From: CAYMTT01 sp964393465
GTDB lineage: Bacteria; Patescibacteriota; Minisyncoccia; Minisyncoccales; MHMH01
NCBI GenBank assembly: GCA_964393465.1
Contig: CAYMTT010000003.1
Coordinates: 1 to 41,602 of the forward strand
Reading direction: 5' to 3'
Length of the DNA: 41,602 nt
A program made the translations under genes and the position numbers. The notes beneath the pieces are model-generated. The model had not been told where the DNA came from, searched no databases, and was given only the letters and a program-made list of their open reading frames with translations. This document shows, piece by piece, positions 23,197 through 30,320 of this stretch; position 1 is the first letter of the stretch; each line of letters begins with the position of its first letter.

Positions 23197-24514
23197 AGTT
23201 TTTATCCATTAGCTCTTGGAAAATGTCCAAACCCGCTTTTTTTTCTTCGCTTATTTTATCGTATATCAAGCCGTAAAGATTCAGCTTTTTGTACGTTTTC
23301 ATCATAGCATAGATTTTGGCGTGTTCAAGGAGGCAGACCGTCGGAATGGGAGAAAACAGGTCTCCCGTAGCTTCATACTGCGAGCCCAGGCATCCGAAAG
23401 AGCAGGTGTATTTCATGGGGCAAGTTTCGCAGAAAGGAGCGTTTTTACCCTCAAAAGAAGAAATGCCCGCCGTCAATTCCGGGTTTTTGCTTTCGATCCC
23501 GGCTATCTTTTTGTTTTTTATCCGGAATTTAGCCAGAACAAAAGGAGAATAGGAAGTCCTGTGGCAGGGGACCATGGCAAGATCCCCCAGTCTTAAAAAG
23601 AAGGTTGACTGTATGGAGCATCCCAAGCCTCTGCCTACCCGGGTGAAAGGGTTGGTCAGGATGTTGTAGCCTTTTTTGGTAAAAAGAAAGTCCATGAAAT
23701 ATTCCGGATTCCTGTCGCAAACTTCGGAATATGTCCATTCGATCAGGAATTCTATAAATTCCATGAAGGATTTGATCTGTTCCATGTTCCATTCTTCGTT
23801 CCTTACCTCCAGAAGGTAGATTGATTGGGGAGGTATGCCGAATTTCTTGAAATTTTCCTGGAACCATAAAAAGTTCTTTTTCCAGTTGCCTATGAGCTCT
23901 GAATATACCATCGGATGGAATCCGTAGCCATGCTTTTTATTGAAAGCGAAGCACTTTTGGTAATAGGCGTCGTTTCTTTTCTCTTTGCCGGTCGTAAAGG
24001 GGCGGTTTTGTTCGCAGTATTTTCCGTCAAAAGAGGCCGAAAGACTTATATTCATTCCCTCCTTTTTGTATCTTTTTATCAGGTTTTCCACTTTCTTTGT
24101 CGTGTTTTCCGAAAGCAGGAAAGTGTAGTTGGTGGGAACGGTAATTTGGGTGGGCTTTTTTTCCGCTTTTTTGAATTTTTGCAGTATGAGGTTTAAAGAG
24201 TCAAAGCCCATCTTTTGGGCGAAAGGCTCGCCGCTGAAAAATTCCAAAGCCGGAGCGTATTTTTTTTCGATCATCCAATCAAGCAAAATTTCCAGATTCT
24301 CCAGGATTTTTTTGGGATTCTGGTATTCGGGCGGGTACAGATCCTTTCCGTACCTGGCCAGATAGCAGTACTTGCAGTTGAGATTGCATCCGGTTCCGGC
24401 GTAAAGCTCCAGCCTCTCGTAATTTTGCAGGCCTTCTTTCCACCCTTTGAAAAAGGTGTGTTCAAGGTAGGATTCTACCAGTTCGTTATTTTCCTGTTGA
24501 AAAGTTTTCTTCAT
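23186..24514 (-). CDS. Radical SAM/SPASM protein, candidate peptide maturase
   Basis: The 442-residue enzyme has the radical SAM cluster motif CNLNCKYC (Cys43, Cys47, Cys50), then EFFSGEPF, the SAM-contacting GGE-like region with Ser for the first Gly. The C-terminal part has SPASM-type cysteines: GLGCSIQS, MVPCHRTS, and CETCPMKYTCSFGC near the end, which would bind auxiliary 4Fe-4S clusters. Radical SAM/SPASM enzymes beside a small Cys-rich gene usually modify a ribosomal peptide (thioether or carbon-carbon bonds). It overlaps the upstream radical SAM gene by 29 bases and the downstream gene by 11. It does not look like HxsC. Substrate inferred: the protein encoded at 25937-26587. Confidence 0.85.
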   Translation of the reverse strand: MKKTFQQENNELVESYLEHTFFKGWKEGLQNYERLELYAGTGCNLNCKYCYLARYGKDLYPPEYQNPKKILENLEILLDWMIEKKYAPALEFFSGEPFAQKMGFDSLNLILQKFKKAEKKPTQITVPTNYTFLLSENTTKKVENLIKRYKKEGMNISLSASFDGKYCEQNRPFTTGKEKRNDAYYQKCFAFNKKHGYGFHPMVYSELIGNWKKNFLWFQENFKKFGIPPQSIYLLEVRNEEWNMEQIKSFMEFIEFLIEWTYSEVCDRNPEYFMDFLFTKKGYNILTNPFTRVGRGLGCSIQSTFFLRLGDLAMVPCHRTSYSPFVLAKFRIKNKKIAGIESKNPELTAGISSFEGKNAPFCETCPMKYTCSFGCLGSQYEATGDLFSPIPTVCLLEHAKIYAMMKTYKKLNLYGLIYDKISEEKKAGLDIFQELMDKNYAK

Positions 24515-25919
24515 AATCTTTTAAGACCTCAAAAAAAGCTCCGCTTCCCCAGAGGCGTACTACGGACACGGGAATGAAGTGTATCACTCCCGTGTTCAGC
24601 AGCTGTTCTGCCGGACAAGAGAGGGCGGAATTCAAAAAGACGGCCAGCATGAAGCAGAGATCGTCGTCTTTCAAAAATCTTTTATCGGCTTGTCCGGCCA
24701 GGGCCAGCTCTTTTATCATGGATACGATGTATGAATTCCTCAGCCTGGTAAAGTCGTGGTAGCTTCTCAGAATGTACAGGGGCCTGGGCCAGGTTTTTTT
24801 GTTCTTTGCCGAAAAAGTGTATTTTTTGTTTATCAAGTCTATGTTTCCTTTGAAAAAAAGGCTGACATCCCAGTTTTCAATGTCTCCTTTTTTCATGATG
24901 CTGTCTATGTATTTTTGATTATTCAGGAAAAACATCCTGTGGCAGATGTGCATTTCTCCCGTCGTTTCTATGCCGAAGTTGCTGTCGCCTCCGCTGCAGG
25001 TGAACATCGAAGGCTTTATGAAAAGCTCTTCTTGGTTTTGGATCAGTCTGGCGAATCTGCGGGAGTAGATGTTTAAAGAATAGGGTTTGGTGTATTCTTT
25101 ATATTTCCGGGAGTCTTTGGTGTAGGCCAAGTGCTTCCAGCGTTTTTTCTGCTTTGCCAGCATCCTCAGGTTGTAGAAGAAAAGAGCCAGGGTTTCCCCG
25201 TCTTTTTTGGTGTATTTTCCCGGGACTGCCAGAGAAGGTGCCGTGGAAGGGGCGAGGCTGACGTTTGCGTTCTTGTTTCTTTTTAAGTATTCCCGGAATA
25301 TCCATTCGAAATAGTCGAAGTATTCCTTTATTCTGGATTTTTTGCTGTTTAGATGTTCCATGTTTTCCATGGTCAGGGTAGATTTAAACTTGAGTTCCAG
25401 CTTTATATTCCCGAGATCGGTTTCGTTCAGCTTTTGGAAAAGATAAAAGAGGTTTTCGGGTATTTTTTTGGCAGCTCCCCTTATTCTGTTTTTGTCTGTG
25501 ACAAAATCGGGGCCGTCCAGTGAAATTTGGCAGTTTACCAGGAATGGTTTTTTGACAAAGCCGATCCCTTTGATAAAATCAAGAACCAAATTCGGATCGG
25601 TCATCAAAGAAGTGGAAAAAGCGATTCTTTCCAATTCGGGAAATTCTTCCAGAAGGGCAGGGAGCATGTTTTTAATCAAGGGAAGATTGAGCGTGGGTTC
25701 TGCACCCCAAAGGCCCAGGTGTTTTAATTCTTTTCCGTAGAATTTTTTCAGCTCGGAAACAATTTCCCCCTTTTTTAAAGATTCGTTCAGTTCTTCCTGT
25801 AAGTCTTTCATCAGCGGAGTTTTGGGGATATAGCAGTACTGGCAGTTTAAAGGACAAAAAGCCGCAGAGAACATTTCTGCGGCAACCCTTCTTTTTTGGC
25901 TTTTTTTGAGAGTTTCCAT
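24486..25919 (-). CDS. Radical SAM protein, candidate peptide maturase
   Basis: The 477-residue enzyme has the cluster motif CPLNCQYC (Cys22, Cys26, Cys29) unusually near the N-terminus, then LWGAEPTLN in the place of the GGEP motif and a TIM-barrel-like body with ISLDGPD. A Cys-containing segment (MFTCSGGDSNFGIE followed by MHICHRMFFL, around residues 310-335) resembles part of a SPASM domain. It starts 17 bases after the precursor stop on the same strand and overlaps the next radical SAM gene. The close linkage to the precursor argues for peptide modification. The reaction cannot be told from sequence. Confidence 0.83.
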   Translation of the reverse strand: METLKKSQKRRVAAEMFSAAFCPLNCQYCYIPKTPLMKDLQEELNESLKKGEIVSELKKFYGKELKHLGLWGAEPTLNLPLIKNMLPALLEEFPELERIAFSTSLMTDPNLVLDFIKGIGFVKKPFLVNCQISLDGPDFVTDKNRIRGAAKKIPENLFYLFQKLNETDLGNIKLELKFKSTLTMENMEHLNSKKSRIKEYFDYFEWIFREYLKRNKNANVSLAPSTAPSLAVPGKYTKKDGETLALFFYNLRMLAKQKKRWKHLAYTKDSRKYKEYTKPYSLNIYSRRFARLIQNQEELFIKPSMFTCSGGDSNFGIETTGEMHICHRMFFLNNQKYIDSIMKKGDIENWDVSLFFKGNIDLINKKYTFSAKNKKTWPRPLYILRSYHDFTRLRNSYIVSMIKELALAGQADKRFLKDDDLCFMLAVFLNSALSCPAEQLLNTGVIHFIPVSVVRLWGSGAFFEVLKDYEENFSTGK

Positions 25920-25936
25920 TTGGCTTTAAATTCAGT

Positions 25937-26587
25937 CTACATGTCGAAATCGTAATAGCTGCTGTTATCCGAACTGTAGTCTCCGACGTCGTCGTAATCG
26001 TGATAGCTGCTGTTATCCGAACTGTAGTCTCCGACGTCGTCGTAATCGTGATAGCTGCCGTCATCGGAAGAATTGTCAGAACTGTCGTCATAACTATCTA
26101 CACTTTTATCTTCACTGCCCATGTCATTATCCAGATGAGATGTGCAGTCTGTGTCAAGATTTGAAAGCAAGTCTGCATCTCGATGGGTGGAGCATACCGA
26201 GGAATCGTAATATTCGTGCACTGTTCCGTCATCTCCGCCGTTGTATTCAAAACATTCTGTAAAATCATGCTTTGTGTTATCTTCGCCGCAGTCTGACCCG
26301 CAATAGTTTCCCTGGTTCGTCGATTCATAGCCTCCGTCGTATCCCGAGCACTCGGAGCTGTTGTCTGTCGAGCACCCGTCTCCATAAGTAGAGCAGTCGG
26401 ATCCGCAGCCGCCGTATTCTTCCCAGCAGTTGCTGTGGGCCTGAGTCGTCATTTGATTGGTCAGGAGCCCGATTATCCCCAGAGTCATTCCCAGGCGAAG
26501 GCTGTCTTTTTTGGTTATTTTTCCTTCTTCGCTGTTCAGGAAGCTTGCAATGTCCTTTTTTATCTGGGGAAGTTTTTTCTTTTTCAT
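25937..26587 (-). CDS. Cys-rich repetitive precursor candidate of a radical SAM-modified peptide system
   Basis: The 216-residue protein has three parts. Residues 1-31 are a basic leader (LPQIKKDIASFLNSEEGKI). Residues 32-50 are hydrophobic and signal-like, ending TTQA-HS. Residues 51-216 are a low-complexity core rich in Asp, Ser, Gly, Tyr and Cys. Ten cysteines lie between 54 and 148, often followed by small residues (CGSDC, CSTD, CSGY). The last 40 residues are 16-residue repeats around SYHDYDDVGDY. Such a gene in the middle of radical SAM genes fits a RiPP precursor; HxsA proteins of the Hxs system are the closest concept, but HxS repeats are not seen. It has its own -10 element. Confidence 0.75.
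   Translation of the reverse strand: MKKKKLPQIKKDIASFLNSEEGKITKKDSLRLGMTLGIIGLLTNQMTTQAHSNCWEEYGGCGSDCSTYGDGCSTDNSSECSGYDGGYESTNQGNYCGSDCGEDNTKHDFTECFEYNGGDDGTVHEYYDSSVCSTHRDADLLSNLDTDCTSHLDNDMGSEDKSVDSYDDSSDNSSDDGSYHDYDDVGDYSSDNSSYHDYDDVGDYSSDNSSYYDFDM
25955..26067 (-). repeat. 48-bp tandem repeat encoding the precursor C-terminus
   Basis: Units begin at 25955, 26003 and 26051 (the last partial), 48 bases each, and the first two are nearly identical. They encode the 16-residue SYHDYDDVGDYSSDNS unit. The in-frame unit length allows expansion or contraction without a frameshift. Confidence 0.9.
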
Positions 26588-26593
26588 ATTTTT

Positions 26594-26599
26594 ATTATA
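26594..26599 (-). promoter_or_regulatory. -10 TATAAT dedicated to the precursor gene
   Basis: On the minus strand a perfect TATAAT ends six bases before the precursor ATG and overlaps the stop codon of the upstream TPR gene. No convincing -35 is visible. It would give a leaderless mRNA starting inside the operon, and so extra precursor relative to the enzymes. Confidence 0.55.
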
Positions 26600-28256
26600 T
26601 TGAATTTTGTATTTTTTCTTTTAATTCCATAGCTTTTATTTTCGTAGCTTCGGTGGCCTTGTCCTGATTGGAAAGGGCTTTTTCGCAGTATTCTTGGGCT
26701 TTTTGGAAATCTTTGTTCAGGTAATACAATTCCGCTATTTGGTAATAGGCGGCAAAGGTATGCCAGGTTTCTTCCGGGAATTCATTTATCACTCTTTGGT
26801 AATAGGACAGGGCTTCCTGATTGTATCTCAAGTGTTGGTTGCATTCTCCCATTCCCAAAAGATATTCCTTTTCCATAAAAGGGAATTCTTGCAGTAATTC
26901 CTCGTAAACTTGCATGGTTTGCCGGTATTCTCCTTGGTGGTAAAGGTCTTTTGCCAGCTTGTATTTTTTTGCCGCTTCCACCTTTTCTCTTAATTCCATA
27001 GCTTTTATTTCCGTAGCTTCGGCGGCTTTATCCGGATTTGAAAGGACTTTGTCGCAGTACTGGTCGGCTTTTTGGAAATCTTTTTTTGAATAATATATTT
27101 CGGCTATTTTCAGATAAGCTTCAAATGCGGCTTGACTTTCTTGCGGATAGTCGTTTGCCGCTCTTTCGTAATATGAAAGGGCCTCTTCTAAATTTCCGGT
27201 ATCTTGTTTACATTTTCCTATTTCCACGAGACAGGCCTGTTTTCTGACGGGATAATCTTTCATTATTTCTTCGCATATCAGGATGGCTTCTTGATATTTT
27301 TCTTGATCGCGAAGATTTATGGCTTCTTGGAATCTGTCGGCCGAGTCTTCAAATTGTATTTTTTTGTCGGCCTGGTCGAATATTTCTCCGGCGTCTTTTA
27401 AAGTTTTTTTCGGGGTAAGCGAAGGGTTGTCCAGAATGATTTGGCTTTGTTCTTTGGCTTGCCGGTAATCGCCCCTTTGGAAATATATTCTTGCCAAAAG
27501 GTAGCGGGCGGCAGACCGCCAAGTTTCTCCCTTCCCCGGAAACCCCGATATTATATTCCGGTATATTTCCACGGCCAGGTCTTCATTGCCGAGGCTTTCC
27601 TGGCATCTGCCCATTAAGAAAACCGCCTGGGGCATTTTTGAGGAATTCGGATAATTGTCAGCTATTTTTTTATAGTTTTTAAGAGCTTCCGAGTACTTTC
27701 CTTCTTCGTAAAGATCCTGCGCTTCCAGGTACCATTTTTCCGTGTAAGTTTCGTCTTTAAGCTTGGAGGTCGCTTTTATCAGGGATTCTCTGGCGTTTGG
27801 ATATCTTTCCAGCAGCAGGTCGCAGTATTGTCTGGATTTTTCGAATTCTTGTTCGCTGAAATATATCAGGGCTATTTGATGGGCCGCTTGGGGGGCGTTG
27901 TCGCTGTTGGGGTATTTTTCAATTATTTCCAGGAATCCGGAAATAGATTCTTTGCTTTCTCCCTGCAGGCGCTGCGCTTCCGAAGAAAGCCAGAGGGCGT
28001 CGTCCGTCCATTTGGATTCTTTGGACATTTCCATGAGTTTCCTGGCTCTCTCTGTCGCTCTCTGATAGTCGTTTTCGTTTATCGATTTTTGGGCGAAATG
28101 ATAGAGCTCTTTTTCCGAAAGCGTTCCCAGCGCTCCTTTTATGAAAATGGCAGCGTCGTCCCTTTGGGTTTCCAATTGGGGCAGGAAAGAAAAAGACAGG
28201 ACGGCCAGTACCGCTATCACTCCGATTATTGATTTGTAGGTTATAAGCTTGCCCAT
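26595..28256 (-). CDS. Membrane-anchored TPR-repeat protein in the radical SAM operon
   Basis: The 553-residue protein has one N-terminal transmembrane segment (about residues 9-27) and then tandem TPR-like repeats to the end, of the YbgF/BamD type (WTDDALWLSSEAQR, FLEIIEKYPNSDNAP, AAHQIALIYFSEQEFEKSRQY). The last two modules are a recent internal duplication of about 123 residues, still obvious in DNA at an offset of about 370 bases. It overlaps the HxsB-like gene by 16 bases and ends seven bases before the precursor start, so it belongs to the system. A likely role is a scaffold presenting or exporting the precursor at the membrane; this is inference. Confidence 0.8.
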   Translation of the reverse strand: MGKLITYKSIIGVIAVLAVLSFSFLPQLETQRDDAAIFIKGALGTLSEKELYHFAQKSINENDYQRATERARKLMEMSKESKWTDDALWLSSEAQRLQGESKESISGFLEIIEKYPNSDNAPQAAHQIALIYFSEQEFEKSRQYCDLLLERYPNARESLIKATSKLKDETYTEKWYLEAQDLYEEGKYSEALKNYKKIADNYPNSSKMPQAVFLMGRCQESLGNEDLAVEIYRNIISGFPGKGETWRSAARYLLARIYFQRGDYRQAKEQSQIILDNPSLTPKKTLKDAGEIFDQADKKIQFEDSADRFQEAINLRDQEKYQEAILICEEIMKDYPVRKQACLVEIGKCKQDTGNLEEALSYYERAANDYPQESQAAFEAYLKIAEIYYSKKDFQKADQYCDKVLSNPDKAAEATEIKAMELREKVEAAKKYKLAKDLYHQGEYRQTMQVYEELLQEFPFMEKEYLLGMGECNQHLRYNQEALSYYQRVINEFPEETWHTFAAYYQIAELYYLNKDFQKAQEYCEKALSNQDKATEATKIKAMELKEKIQNSI

Positions 28257-29644
28257 TTGCGGAAGATTCTTTCCGTTCTTTTATTTTCCAACTTTAAGAA
28301 AATATAGTCAAGCATCCCTTTTTTAATTTTGCAGCTTCCGCAGTTTGCCATTTGGGGGAAAAGCTGACCTTCGAGGGCGTAGTTCTGGACCGGGCAGACT
28401 CCGCAGTAAGGCTTGTAGGGGCAGTAGTCGCAGGGGAGATTTTCCAAAAGAGATGCTATGCAGACCGCTTTTACCGTCGGATGGGAAACTATTTCCCGAT
28501 AGCCGTCTTTTTTCAGATTTCCTATCTTGAAAGTTTCGTCTCCCGTCATTCTGCCTTCGTCGCAGGTATAAACTCCGCCGTCGTAATTGTAAAGCAGCTG
28601 CCCTGTACCCGCTCCGCAGGGGGAGCGGAGCTCCAGGTATCCGGGATCTTTGTCCGTCAGGATTTTCTTGAGCATTATTTGGGCCTGCCTTTCAAAGAAA
28701 ATTTCGCCTTTGAGATTTATTTTCAGGATATGGTCCATGGCCTTTTTCCAGAATCCGAGGAATTCTTCGGGAGAATATCCGATGGACGTTTTCCTCTTGC
28801 CGGAAAATCCCAGATAACTCAGCGGCCTCAAGTGGACTCCCTTGAAGCCCAGTTTTCGGTATTCTTCGACTATCTCTTTGGGATATTTTAAGGAATGGCG
28901 GGATACGGTGGCCAAAGCGTGCATTTTCCTTCCCGGTCCTATTCTTTTTATCCATTTTACCGCTTCCTTGTGGCTGTTTTTCCCGGGACAGGGCCTGTTT
29001 TTATTGTGCAGATATTCGGGACCGTCCAAGGAAGTGCAGAAAGAAATCCCGTGTTTTTTCAGAAATCCGTATTTTTCTTCGTCCATCGGGCAGAAATTGG
29101 TCACCAGGGAGAAAGACAGTTTTTTCTTTTTTTCTTTGTTTTCTCTTTCGGCGTATTCGATTATGTGCTTTACCGTTTTCCAATTGGCCAAAGGCTCTCC
29201 GCCCTGGAATTCCAAGGTTACGTTCGGGGAAGTGCAAGAGAGAGCGGTTCTGACCGCTTTTTCGGCAACGGCAAAACTCATATCAAAGCCTTTCTCTTTC
29301 ATTCCTTTGGAAGAAGCTTGGCAGTAAACGCAGTTGCAGCCGCATCTCAGAGTGGGAACGAAAATGTGCAGGGAGGGGCCGGCAAACAAAAAAAGATTTC
29401 TTTGGCGGTATTTTTGGACAAGTTTTTTCCGGTTTTTCTCCAGAAAACCCTTTCTTTTCAGTTCCTTGTGGATTTTGGACCCTTTTTTGGTTTTTCCGGC
29501 CAGGTATTTTTCAAATTCAGCCGGTTCCAAAAAGGCGTAGCCTCCGATATCGTTGGTTATTAAAAATTTCCCGCCCAGTTTTTTGAAGCGGAAAAAGGAA
29601 GTTTTTTCGCTGCTGAAGCCCGGTTTTTTTAATTCAAATTTCAT
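28241..29644 (-). CDS. HxsB-like radical SAM/SPASM maturase
   Basis: The 467-residue protein resembles the His-Xaa-Ser system maturase HxsB. An N-terminal RiPP-recognition-like region (about 15-70: FRFKKLGGKFLITNDIGGY, then FLEPAEFEKYL) precedes the radical SAM motif at Cys101, Cys105 and Cys108 (CGCNCVYCQ), followed by LEFQGGEPLANW and CTSLDGPEYLH. The SPASM part is strongly HxsB-like: CGAGTGQLLYNYDGGVYTCD, HPTVKAVCIASLLE, CPYKPYCGVCPVQNY. It overlaps both neighbours (11 and 16 bases). In the described Hxs system HxsB works with a second radical SAM enzyme, HxsC, on HxsA. Assignment is by recalled family motifs. Confidence 0.82.
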   Translation of the reverse strand: MKFELKKPGFSSEKTSFFRFKKLGGKFLITNDIGGYAFLEPAEFEKYLAGKTKKGSKIHKELKRKGFLEKNRKKLVQKYRQRNLFLFAGPSLHIFVPTLRCGCNCVYCQASSKGMKEKGFDMSFAVAEKAVRTALSCTSPNVTLEFQGGEPLANWKTVKHIIEYAERENKEKKKKLSFSLVTNFCPMDEEKYGFLKKHGISFCTSLDGPEYLHNKNRPCPGKNSHKEAVKWIKRIGPGRKMHALATVSRHSLKYPKEIVEEYRKLGFKGVHLRPLSYLGFSGKRKTSIGYSPEEFLGFWKKAMDHILKINLKGEIFFERQAQIMLKKILTDKDPGYLELRSPCGAGTGQLLYNYDGGVYTCDEGRMTGDETFKIGNLKKDGYREIVSHPTVKAVCIASLLENLPCDYCPYKPYCGVCPVQNYALEGQLFPQMANCGSCKIKKGMLDYIFLKLENKRTERIFRKWASL

Positions 29645-29846
29645 TTTTGGTTTCGAAAAGCGCGTAATTGCAGAATTCGTCTTTCAATTTTTCCCCGGAG
29701 ATTCCTTTTTTGGGAATAATTTTTATCTCAATGAAGCTTTCGTTTTCATTTTTCTCAAAGGAAGCCAAGCCTTTGAAGGCTTTTTGGGCTTTTTTTAAGG
29801 CCTCTTTGCTGTAGATTTTTTTGCTGAAATTCAATTTACTTTCCAT
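29634..29846 (-). CDS. Short HxsD-like protein (second copy)
   Basis: This 70-residue protein resembles a trimmed HxsD: an N-terminal strand, IYSKEALKKAQKAF (helix), a beta hairpin FIEIKIIP, then LKDEFCNYALFETKNE. The order Tyr-x-x-Glu-Ala helix, strands and a final (E)F-x-N helix matches the neighbour at 29836, suggesting tandem paralogs. It overlaps both neighbours by 11 bases. HxsD is a small accessory protein of the Hxs peptide-modification system with unproven function. Confidence 0.6.
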   Translation of the reverse strand: MESKLNFSKKIYSKEALKKAQKAFKGLASFEKNENESFIEIKIIPKKGISGEKLKDEFCNYALFETKNEI

Positions 29847-30225
29847 ATTTCTCCTCCCAGGGCAGAGCCAGGCCCAGCTCGTCTTTCTGCCATTTTTTGG
29901 ATTTTTTTCCTTTGGCGGAGGTAGCGCTGACCAGAGCCCGAGTTACGATGTATTCTCTTAATTTGCTGTTGCTTTTGGATATCTGGTTTCTGAGAACGCA
30001 GTTTAAAAGCTCGTTCTGGAATTCCCCGGCCAAATTCTCCAGCTCTTTGAAGCCGGTCTTTCTCTTGCTTTTGAAAGTGACTTTTATCTGGCCTTTTTCA
30101 TCTTCCAGGAACAGATAGGCTCTGTCCAGAAAAATGTAGGAAGCGCAATATACGGATTCCAGGGGATAGAATTTGGGATTTAAATGGAAAACCAACCCCT
30201 TTGGACTTTTTTTATTTTTTTTCAT
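29836..30225 (-). CDS. HxsD-like protein, first gene of the operon
   Basis: This 129-residue protein resembles His-Xaa-Ser system protein HxsD. Visible parts: YPLESVYCASYIFLDRAYLFL (residues 20-40), strands with QIKVTFKSK, and EFQNELLNCVLRNQ (68-81), close to the LLNDYxLRE motif used to define HxsD, then a C-terminal helix and a basic tail ending LPWEEKYGK. Its ATG is about 95 bases from the divergent large surface-protein gene. As first gene it sets the operon promoter. Recognition is by motif memory, not a search. Confidence 0.68.
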   Translation of the reverse strand: MKKNKKSPKGLVFHLNPKFYPLESVYCASYIFLDRAYLFLEDEKGQIKVTFKSKRKTGFKELENLAGEFQNELLNCVLRNQISKSNSKLREYIVTRALVSATSAKGKKSKKWQKDELGLALPWEEKYGK

Positions 30226-30229
30226 TTGT

Positions 30230-30238
30230 GTTATAATT
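30230..30238 (-). promoter_or_regulatory. Possible -10 region of the radical SAM operon
   Basis: On the minus strand AATTATAAC lies four to twelve bases before the ATG at 30225. AATTAT (gap 7) or TATAAC (gap 4) could act as -10. No clear -35 or Shine-Dalgarno is visible. Confidence 0.4.
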
Positions 30239-30276
30239 TGATAAAGGCTATTTTAAGATTTTAACAATCCTTTTAA

Positions 30277-30305
30277 TTGTTGGCAAGCAAATTAAGTGGT
30301 ATAAT
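30277..30305 (+). promoter_or_regulatory. Promoter of the large surface-protein gene
   Basis: TTGTTG (30277-30282), a 17-base spacer and a perfect TATAAT (30300-30305). Transcription would start near 30312, so the in-frame GTG at 30306 lies upstream of the transcript start and the ATG at 30321 is the probable start. Confidence 0.7.
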
Positions 30306-30320
30306 GTGAAAAACCGGTCT

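Noticed and set aside
23186..25919. Calling one of the two downstream radical SAM genes hxsC
   Set aside because: Neither shows motifs I associate with HxsC; naming would go beyond what can be seen.
25955..26067. 48-bp repeats as a CRISPR array
   Set aside because: The units are contiguous without spacers and encode in-frame amino-acid repeats of the precursor.
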